Assembly: GCA_036796255.1 (NCBI GenBank)
Contig: DAIRDH010000078.1
Location: 1 to 12,256 of the forward strand
Direction of reading: 5' to 3'
Length of the DNA stretch: 12,256 nt
DNA from: T3Sed10-241 sp036796255
GTDB taxonomy: Bacteria > Bacteroidota > Bacteroidia > Flavobacteriales_D > Cryomorphaceae
The notes beneath the pieces are model-generated. The model ran no database searches. It was not told the origin of the DNA and saw nothing but the letters and a program-made list of their open reading frames with translations. The translations under genes and the position numbers were made by a program. Shown here piece by piece: positions 7,288-12,256 of this stretch (positions are counted from its first letter, which is position 1; every line of letters starts with the position of its first letter).

Positions 7288-7674
7288 TCAGGCTTTTGGA
7301 GGGGGCGTGTCTATTTCGAAAAAATTGTGCAGCAAGCGCGTATCGAAAACGGGAAAACTTTGGCTACTTTCCGTAAATGAGACTTGGGCAAGGGGCTTGA
7401 GTGCAGGCCAGTAAAGATGAATGTTGGCTTTGAACGGTTTCTTCTTGTTGTGCTCTTCCGTATCGTGGTCGTCGTACTCGGCAATGGCATTTTCAAATCC
7501 GAGGATTTTCTCAACCACAATTTCCACAATACTTTCCTGGTCATTGAAGCTCAGGTCTTCGGGTATGTGATCTGGATATGGGTCGGCGGTATCCACGCTG
7601 ATATTCAGCAGGTACAATGCCATCAATCCCCAGAGGGACCTTACAAACGCACTATTTCTAAACTGTTCCAGCAC
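7288..7674 (-). CDS. Small protein of the type that accompanies metal-efflux clusters
   Basis: The product has 128 residues. The start is FRNSAFVRSLWGLMALYLLN (from residue 5) followed by ISVDTADPYP, a short hydrophobic segment that could be a signal anchor. An acidic helix region follows (FNDQESIVEIVVEKILGFEN), then EYDDHDTEEHNKKK with Asp/His clusters that could bind metal. The end is HNFFEIDTPPPKA. I recall very similar small proteins next to CzcA/CusA-type cation efflux genes in Bacteroidota, but their function is undefined. Here no efflux pump is visible. The start codon is GTG at 7674, only 4 bases after a TACTTTTG box, so the transcript would be nearly leaderless. A longer leader from another promoter is possible. 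Confidence 0.7.
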   Translation of the reverse strand: MLEQFRNSAFVRSLWGLMALYLLNISVDTADPYPDHIPEDLSFNDQESIVEIVVEKILGFENAIAEYDDHDTEEHNKKKPFKANIHLYWPALKPLAQVSFTESSQSFPVFDTRLLHNFFEIDTPPPKA

Positions 7675-7678
7675 GCCA

Positions 7679-7686
7679 CAAAAGTA
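7679..7686 (-). promoter_or_regulatory. Candidate -7 box of the small acidic gene
   Basis: The minus strand reads TACTTTTG, a full TAnnTTTG match, just upstream of the GTG start at 7674. No TTG is present at the expected -33 position. If it is used, the mRNA starts at or next to the start codon. Confidence 0.35.
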
Positions 7687-7780
7687 ATGCAGAAGTTCTT
7701 TTTTTGACCGATTTTTACGAAAGGAATTGAAGAATGTTTTTTATCTTTATTCAACCATATAAACCACTCAAACCGACAAA

Positions 7781-7903
7781 CTTTACAAACTTTACAAACT
7801 TTACAAACTTTACAAACTTTACAAACTTTACAAACTTTCCAACTTTAAGAACTTTACAAACTTTCCAACTACAAGAACTTTCCAACTTTAAGAACTTTAC
7901 AAA
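7781..7903 (+). repeat. Tandem array of 9-bp and 17-bp units
   Basis: Six perfect copies of CTTTACAAA run from 7781 to 7834. They are followed by 17-base units CTTTCCAACTTTAAGAA (7835-7851 and 7878-7894, with a variant at 7861-7877) interspersed with more CTTTACAAA units (7852-7860 and 7895-7903). The 17-base unit reads as two diverged 8-9 base halves. The array lies in the divergent gap between 7674 and 8119. The perfect units at the left suggest recent expansion and probable copy-number variation between strains. Confidence 0.9.
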
Positions 7904-7908
7904 CTTCT

Positions 7909-8029
7909 TTTCCGCTTTCAAACCGATATTATGCCGTTGTGATGCCGTTGTGATGCCGCTATCATACCGGTGTCATACCGATGTGCAGCCGCTTTCATAC
8001 CGCTGTGCGGCCGCTTTCATACCGCTCCT
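7909..8029 (+). repeat. Eleven degenerate 11-bp repeats with invariant CCG
   Basis: From 7909 to 8029 the sequence divides into exactly eleven 11-base units. All have CCG at positions 4-6 and ten of eleven have T at position 10. Examples are ATGCCGTTGTG (7931 and 7942), ATACCGGTGTC (7964), ATACCGATGTG (7975), CAGCCGCTTTC (7986) and ATACCGCTGTG (7997). The period is close to one DNA helical turn, so the CCG cores would face the same side. It follows the 9/17-bp array after 5 bases and ends 89 bases before the next gene's start. Confidence 0.85.
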
Positions 8030-8118
8030 GATATAATCCAGATCGCAGCCACTGACAATATAGACCCCATCCTCACGTTACATAGAAAGCTATACATCAC
8101 TACCTAACAAGTACCGCA

Positions 8119-8871
8119 ATGGCTATACAAACAGGAATCATCCAATTCAAAGGCAAGCTGGGCACCGTAATAGGGCGAAAGCTGGGCAACAAGCACATTA
8201 TCCAGGAGCCAGGCGGCTTTACCTCCGACGACCATAAGAACAACAAGAGGAGCTTTCAGCGCATACGGGAAAACAACACCGAGTTTGGGCGGGCCACGCT
8301 TTTTGCGAAAGCCATCTACAACGCTACCAGTGCCAACCACAGCCGCTCCCACAGGGGAGGCAATGCCTTTACCAACCTGGTCAAAAAGACAATCGCCCTC
8401 CAGCGCCAGCTCGATACCGTCAACATACGAGGCGAACGCCGTCCTCAACCTTTTATGCTCGACTTTCTCGTTCACACCAGCCTCAATCCCACCGACGATT
8501 CCACTTGGCAGGCAGAACCCACCTATCGGCTTAGCCCACCTGATGCCGCCCTGACGGACCCGCCAAAGGCCATCGCCAGCATCGCACCGCCAGAAGAATC
8601 CCTCAAATGGCCTATCGGCGCCAACGCATGCGCCTTCTTCTTCTACACCATCGAGATCGACTTCGAGACCCTCGAGCGCTCAAACAACGCGTTTACAAGA
8701 CACCACGTCACCGACCCCTACGCCAACATCGAAATACCCATTCCACTCTTCGAAGGACCTTGCTTCATCCTCGCCGGTGTTGAATTCTACCAAATCGTCA
8801 ACGACAAGCACTTCCTGCTCGAAAACCGCGCCCACAATCCCCTGCACATCGCCTTCGCCAAAACCGAATAA
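8119..8871 (+). CDS. Conserved protein of unknown function (possibly DUF6266-like)
   Basis: This 250-residue protein has no signal peptide or membrane segment. The N-terminus MAIQTGIIQFKGKLGTVIGR followed by KLGNKHIIQEPGGF and then FQRIRENNTEFGRATLFAK resembles a group of Bacteroidota proteins that begin with a TGII-x-FKGKxG motif, some assigned to DUF6266. I recall no known function. The C-terminal half is beta-rich: AFFFYTIEIDFETL, FEGPCFILAGVEFYQIVND. The tandem arrays lie upstream of it, and no TAnnTTTG box is obvious in the 89 bases before the ATG. Two hairpins with T-tracts follow the stop codon. It is the only plus-strand gene between 834 and 12256. Confidence 0.7.
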   Translation: MAIQTGIIQFKGKLGTVIGRKLGNKHIIQEPGGFTSDDHKNNKRSFQRIRENNTEFGRATLFAKAIYNATSANHSRSHRGGNAFTNLVKKTIALQRQLDTVNIRGERRPQPFMLDFLVHTSLNPTDDSTWQAEPTYRLSPPDAALTDPPKAIASIAPPEESLKWPIGANACAFFFYTIEIDFETLERSNNAFTRHHVTDPYANIEIPIPLFEGPCFILAGVEFYQIVNDKHFLLENRAHNPLHIAFAKTE

Positions 8872-8894
8872 TTCCCGCCGCCGCCCACTTTTCA

Positions 8895-8939
8895 GCCGCT
8901 TTGCGGCCTTTTATTCTTTGGCCGCAAGCGGCCTTTTTT
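8895..8939 (+). terminator. Double-hairpin terminator after the 8119 gene
   Basis: The first hairpin is GCCGC-TTT-GCGGC (8895-8907) followed by TTTTATTCTTT. The second is GGCCG-CAAG-CGGCC (8920-8933) followed by six Ts (8934-8939), a standard intrinsic terminator. The two arms can also pair with each other across the whole element. It lies 23 bases after the stop codon. Confidence 0.8.
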
Positions 8940-8945
8940 GAGCAA

Positions 8946-9031
8946 CGAATACACATAAGTTCACAAATACCACCAATGGACTTCTAAATATTTCATTCGT
9001 GTTTTCATTAGTGCCTATTCGTGCATTCGTG
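8946..9031. repeat. ATTCGTG-rich degenerate repeat
   Basis: ATTCGTG occurs three times (8995, 9017 and 9025) and its inverse CGAAT once at the left end (8946). The ends therefore form a loose inverted repeat, with CGAATACAC on the left against GTGCATTCG on the right. From memory such CGAAT..ATTCGTGG segments are scattered between genes in Bacteroidota. It lies between two related terminator-like elements. Confidence 0.4.
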
Positions 9032-9040
9032 GCCAGTTTT

Positions 9041-9065
9041 AAGCTGCTTTGCAGCTTTTTATTTT
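9041..9065 (+). terminator. Second terminator-like hairpin, diverged copy of 8895-8939
   Basis: AAGCTGC-TTT-GCAGCTT (9041-9057) is a perfect 7-bp stem followed by TTTATTTTT, reading on the plus strand. With the downstream GACCGCAAGCCCCC it aligns along about 40 bases with the terminator at 8895-8933. The stem keeps its pairing through a paired C-to-T and G-to-A change. It could back up termination before the convergent gene. Confidence 0.65.
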
Positions 9066-9081
9066 TGACCGCAAGCCCCCC

Positions 9082-9665
9082 TCAATAATTCAACCTCAAC
9101 CCTACCCCAAACCCCATATCGCTGTCGTAATGGGCGCGGATGCCCAGATGCCGCGTGACGATGTAATGCATCCCTGCCATATATTCCATATCGCTATTGA
9201 CCATAAACCCTGCCCGGAGACGCCGGGAAATGGGGATGTCTTCTCTTGCAAGGGTAAGCCGCACGATGCCGTCGTGGTGAGGAAATCGTAGCGGTAGGTG
9301 AGGCGGTAGGAGTTGAATACGTAATTGCCGTGATACAATGTCCCTTCTGGAAAAACGATGTCATTAAAAGTCACGTCGCGCCCGAAAGTCCCTGTCGAGT
9401 TGATTTGAAATGGGGCGTAAAGTGCACGGATGGTATGACGGGTGTTGAAGGTATACAGCAGTTCGGCCCTGAAAAATGGGGTGGCCGCAGTCTGGTTATT
9501 TTCCGTAAGGGAGAAGGGCGTGCCCCCATTGGGCACCCGCACATCATTGCGGCCATTCCACACGGCACCGCTCTCTATGTCCAGTTGCCACTGCGCTTCT
9601 GCGGAAAAGGCACACAGCAGCAGCAGGGTTATTGAAAGGGATATTTGGCAGAAAAATGGGCGCAT
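9082..9665 (-). pseudogene. Frameshifted, possibly chimeric outer-membrane beta-barrel gene
   Basis: The N-terminal frame (from the ATG at 9665) has a signal peptide (about residues 1-25, ending SAEAQ). Barrel strands follow: LDIESGAVWNGRNDVRVP, FFRAELLYTFNTRHTIRALY, YVFNSYRLTYRYDF. After this the frame gives an unlikely tail. The neighbouring frame continues sensibly from about 9285 as HHDGIVRLTL and then REDIPISRRLRAGFMVNSDM, ending with IRAHYDSDMGFGVGLRLNY at the stop (9082-9084). One indel near 9267-9287 joins the two. From memory, the N-terminal part belongs to a family that should go on for another 60-100 residues. The end instead resembles the last strands of copper-related outer-membrane or multicopper oxidase proteins, so an internal deletion fusing two genes is possible. 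The frameshift is visible; the chimera is inference. Confidence 0.7.
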
Positions 9666-9723
9666 TGCGAAAAATATTTAATGATAATGGTCTCTGCATG
9701 AGCCGCAAGATTCACGCCAACAC

Positions 9724-9768
9724 GTAGAGACGCGATTTATGGCTTCTCTATGTGTATCGCGTCTCTAC
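9724..9768. repeat. Perfect 13-bp inverted repeat
   Basis: GTAGAGACGCGAT (9724-9736) and ATCGCGTCTCTAC (9756-9768) are perfect inverted copies with a 19-base spacer. From memory the TAGAGACGCGAT palindrome is a widespread intergenic repeat in Bacteroidota and some other phyla. It lies between the broken barrel gene and the AbiE toxin end, and has no T-tract that would make it an obvious terminator. Confidence 0.75.
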
Positions 9769-9796
9769 CACGTCCATGGCCAAAGAAGCAATCCAT

Positions 9797-10422
9797 TCAA
9801 CCCAAAAATCCCCGCACCTCTTTCTGGATGGCCGCTTGGACCGAAGCCCATGTTTGCCCTTGGAGGCTCTTCGGGTCGAGGTCATCTTCGGCATCAGCGA
9901 AGTATGAGATGGCCTGTGGCACGGTGACAAGCAGATGCTGGGTGCTGTACTTTTCTTTGTGGAAAGGCACAAAATGGGCTACGGTGTAGTGCTGGAGCAA
10001 AGTGGCGATGTCCCAGAAATCCTTTTTGCGGGCGCGCCCAAGAACGGCTTGCACTTTCATGGCGACGATGTCTTCAGTGGAAATGAACCGGATGCCATCT
10101 GCTTCGTAACCCGGCCGAATAATGGAATGCGGAGTTTTTACAAGGTCAATAATTGTTTTATCCACCAAACAAAATAACCCGAAGCCAGGACTGGACGTGC
10201 GTATTTTAAAACGATCGCCGTAACAGGATCCCAGACATTGCGAAATCTCATTTAGGTCGAAAGGATTGGCGAAAACAGATCAAGATCAACGGAAATTCTG
10301 TGTCCATAGAGCAAAGAGAGTGCAGTCCCATCGACCAAAGAAAAATCTTTGAGCTGAGGAATACGCATCAATTCCTTCAGTAGGGAAAAAGTGTCGGGTT
10401 CGACTGTCTCCGTGTGTAGCAT
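9797..10422 (-). pseudogene. AbiEii-type nucleotidyltransferase toxin with one frameshift
   Basis: The frame from the ATG at 10422 reads MLHTETVEPDTFSLLKEL.., then LVDGTALSLLYGHRISVDLD and LFS, which is the nucleotidyltransferase motif I of AbiEii toxins (G-T with DLD at residues 46-48). It stops at 57 residues. A single missing base near 10268-10270 restores NPFDLNEI..GDRFKIRT..VDKTIIDLVKTP. The frame then continues into EDIVAMKVQAVLGRARKKDF and WDIATLLQHY, and ends EVRGFL at 9797. Repaired, it is about 209 residues, the usual size. AbiEii proteins transfer nucleotides to RNA and block growth; the partner protein neutralises them. The first 46 bases overlap the end of the antitoxin gene, typical of coupled expression. 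As written, no functional toxin is made, because the active-site motif and the KDFWD region are on separate frames. Confidence 0.85.
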
Positions 10423-10679
10423 CTGAATTTGGTCACGGGTTCATCAATAACTGCTGAGGCGAGGTACATGGTGACCTCAGGCAAAAATTTTGCGTTGAGC
10501 AGCACCTCCTTCACCTTCTCATCGCCATAATAGCGGCGGCAATTGCGGATGTCGGGCACGTCGCCGCGCTCAAATACCCGCTCGATGACGTAGCGGAAGT
10601 ACTTGTCATAGTCGATGTTGTCGGTATCCACATCCCAAAAGATGCGCTTGTCGAATACGGGGTCGGTTCTATCGGCCAT
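10377..10679 (-). CDS. AbiE-system partner/antitoxin (DUF6922-like)
   Basis: The product has 100 residues. Motifs are FDKRIFWDVDTDNIDYDKYF, then VIERVFERGDVPDIRNCRRY and YGDEKVKEVLLNAKFLPE, and the end YLASAVIDEP..FRCYTRRQSNPTLFPY. From memory this pattern (FWDxD..IDY, ERVFERGD, RYYGD, FRCY) is that of the small Bacteroidota proteins, now DUF6922, that precede AbiEii toxins. It probably acts as antitoxin and autoregulator, though no helix-turn-helix is obvious to me. The frame is open back to 10718, but the ATG at 10679 gives the usual family start. A TACCTTTG box ends four bases before it. The reading frame is intact, in contrast to its toxin. Confidence 0.8.
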   Translation of the reverse strand: MADRTDPVFDKRIFWDVDTDNIDYDKYFRYVIERVFERGDVPDIRNCRRYYGDEKVKEVLLNAKFLPEVTMYLASAVIDEPVTKFRCYTRRQSNPTLFPY

Positions 10680-10683
10680 GTAC

Positions 10684-10691
10684 CAAAGGTA
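10684..10691 (-). promoter_or_regulatory. Candidate -7 box of the AbiE pair
   Basis: The minus strand reads TACCTTTG, a full TAnnTTTG match, four bases before the ATG at 10679. No TTG occurs at the -33 spacing. If used, the transcript would be leaderless or nearly so. It lies inside the longer reading frame starting at 10718, which favours the shorter protein. Confidence 0.35.
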
Positions 10692-10779
10692 AGATGATTT
10701 CAATTCACATTCCTGCATTCACGCTTAACGAAGTCCGGCTCGTTGCTTATTGAAAGGCATTACGGACAAGCAGGTCTGG

Positions 10780-12256
10780 TCATTGCTCGACGGGTGCTTC
10801 TGGTATCGGGGTGCTTTTGCTCACATCAAAGTAGCCAGACTTTAGCCGTTCTATTGTGCGCTCACCCTGAGGTGCGTCGCGCAGCACTTGCCACTCCGCG
10901 CCAGGATAGAGGGCCAATTCAGTATCGCCAAAGGCTGCATCGACGCGAAACAGGAAATCAGCTGCTACGCCGGCGTCCCACTTGTAGTAAAAGGCGCTGG
11001 AGTCCTCGTCGAAATGCACCAGCATGGTGGGCAGGGTGTTGCTGCGCAGGTAGAGGTCAAAGTATGCCGACCAGTCGCGTCCTGTGTGCTTGCTGAAGTA
11101 GGTCTGGAAATCGGTGGTATTGATATTGCTTTTCGCAAAATGCTGGGACGCGCCTCTCAGCACTTCAAAGAACAATGAATCGTTGGCCAGCTGCATGCGG
11201 AGGGTGTGCATGAAGAGGGCACCTTTGCCGTAAATGTTGTTGTCGCGGCGGTTGGCCCAGGAGTTGTACCTCACCCCAAAGGGCTTGATGACCGGCCGCT
11301 CATTGTAATTTTGGCTGTAGCCGTGGGCCATGCGTCGCTGGTATGTTTCGTATCCATAGAGCCGCTCCGCAACCAATGCCTCCGCATAAGAGGCCATGCC
11401 TTCGTGTAGCCATGCATCACCATAGTCTTGCGCGGTGATGCTGTTGCCCCACCACTCATGGGCGAGCTCGTGTATCAGGGTGCTATTGCTGTGCATGCCC
11501 GAGTCGGGCCGCATATTGTTGGTCATTATGTCGCCCATGGAGATGGCCGATTGGTGCTCCATGGCACCACCCTTCACCGCCGATTGCACGAAGCGGCACG
11601 CATCCTCCCACCAGGGAAATGGTCCGTAGAGCTGCTCGAGCGCTGCCATCACGGCCGGCGATTGGGCATAGAAGCTTTGCGCGACGGTGCTGTCTTCGCA
11701 GAGTACCGCCGCTTCTATCACCTGGTTATTTCCCGCAAGGTCGGTATAGGGATATTCAAGCGTGCAAAACTTGCCCACATTGAAGGAGATATTGTACACA
11801 TTGATGGGGTTGATCAGGGCGTAGTGAAAAGTGCTTTTGCCATCGCGCTGCACAGTACTGCGCAGCTTGCCATTGGCAACAGCTGTACGGCCTTCGGGTA
11901 CGGTGACCCTTATGTGGCAGCTATCGGGCTCATCGTAGAGCAGGTCCTTGCAAGGCATGATCCAGTGCGGCCCGATGCCTTGGGTAAGGGTACTCACGCG
12001 GGGATGCCCCTCCTTGTCTTCCATCCAAAATACAGGGCCATAGCTGAGGATCGAAGCCGGCTTGCCCTTGTAAGCAATGTCGATGTGGTAATCCATGCCC
12101 GCTTGCAAAGGAGGGTCAAAAAGGATGTAGAGTAGGTCGCCGCTGTGCTTGTACTTTTTTACGGAAGTGCTACCGGTAATGGACTTCACCTTTAAGCGGC
12201 CCTGTAAGTCGAGCATGATACTGTCAGCGGGAGCTGTGGCTTTGAAGTGCATGCGC
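10780..12256 (-). CDS. M1-family zinc aminopeptidase, 5' end cut by the window
   Basis: The gene encodes a gluzincin metallopeptidase that removes N-terminal residues from peptides. Counting from the first visible Met (12252), the exopeptidase motif region is GGAMEHQS (228-235), with His in place of the usual Asn of GAMEN. The zinc site is HELAHEWWGN (261-270), with the third ligand Glu284 exactly 18 residues after the second His, in WLHEG. The catalytic Tyr is in NIYGKGALF (Tyr341). The C-terminal part is short, so this is a compact form without the long helical domain of PepN. The frame is open through the right edge, so the true start, and any signal peptide, lie outside. It has its own stop at 10780 and is followed 100 bases later by the AbiE pair in the same direction, probably as a separate unit. 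Confidence 0.9.
   Translation of the reverse strand, partial: RMHFKATAPADSIMLDLQGRLKVKSITGSTSVKKYKHSGDLLYILFDPPLQAGMDYHIDIAYKGKPASILSYGPVFWMEDKEGHPRVSTLTQGIGPHWIMPCKDLLYDEPDSCHIRVTVPEGRTAVANGKLRSTVQRDGKSTFHYALINPINVYNISFNVGKFCTLEYPYTDLAGNNQVIEAAVLCEDSTVAQSFYAQSPAVMAALEQLYGPFPWWEDACRFVQSAVKGGAMEHQSAISMGDIMTNNMRPDSGMHSNSTLIHELAHEWWGNSITAQDYGDAWLHEGMASYAEALVAERLYGYETYQRRMAHGYSQNYNERPVIKPFGVRYNSWANRRDNNIYGKGALFMHTLRMQLANDSLFFEVLRGASQHFAKSNINTTDFQTYFSKHTGRDWSAYFDLYLRSNTLPTMLVHFDEDSSAFYYKWDAGVAADFLFRVDAAFGDTELALYPGAEWQVLRDAPQGERTIERLKSGYFDVSKSTPIPEAPVEQ

Noticed and set aside
7909..8029. Possible CRISPR array
   Set aside because: The units are 11 bases with no spacers between them and no cas genes nearby.
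7734..8036. Open frame of 100 codons encoding Asn-Phe-Thr repeats
   Set aside because: It is a translation of the two tandem arrays. The 9-base unit keeps the frame by chance and the second array gives an unrelated sequence. There is no start context.
11428..12135. Long plus-strand open frame of 235 codons
   Set aside because: It lies opposite the M1 peptidase, whose zinc-binding motif proves the minus strand. GC-rich codons leave the opposite strand open.

Overview
The window looks like chromosomal DNA from a member of the Bacteroidota. The signs are many short outer-membrane beta-barrel proteins with typical signal peptides, a surface lipoprotein with a Cys-Ser-Asp-Asp-Asp start, -7 boxes of the TAnnTTTG type, few Shine-Dalgarno sites, and families that I know mainly from this phylum (DUF3843-like, a DUF6922-like AbiE partner, and small genes that accompany metal-efflux clusters). 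I cannot place it more finely. All family names are from memory of the sequence patterns; no search was run.

Layout from left to right. Positions 1-302 hold no convincing gene but carry a copy of a palindromic interspersed repeat. A DUF4382-like surface lipoprotein follows at 303-833 (+). At 930-1352 (-) lie the remains of a small membrane protein resembling DUF2721, broken by several frameshifts. A DUF3843-like gene (1364-2983, -) comes next. Then there is a tight three-gene minus-strand operon (5660 to 3268): two outer-membrane beta-barrels and a lipoprotein-type flavin amine oxidase. A good TTG-N19-TAnnTTTG promoter drives it, and its -33 element sits in the loop region of another copy of the repeat.

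Positions 5754-6350 are a gene-free, repeat-filled segment. After it come two minus-strand genes (7674 to 6351) that I associate with heavy-metal efflux clusters, although no efflux pump is present here. Positions 7675-8118 hold two adjacent tandem arrays, one of 9/17-bp units and one of eleven 11-bp units with an invariant CCG. They lie upstream of an unrecognised conserved gene (8119-8871, +). That gene is followed by a duplicated terminator-like element.

The right part has a frameshifted, possibly chimeric outer-membrane gene (9082-9665, -) and a 13-bp perfect inverted repeat. It also has an AbiE-type toxin-antitoxin pair whose nucleotidyltransferase toxin carries one frameshift (toxin 9797-10422, antitoxin 10377-10679, both -). 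Last is an M1-family metallopeptidase that runs off the right edge (10780-12256, -).

Most of the window is envelope proteins and repeats. The most distinctive signals are the modular palindromic repeat that supplies promoter parts, the 11-bp helically phased array, the covarying duplicate terminators, and three broken genes among otherwise intact ones.
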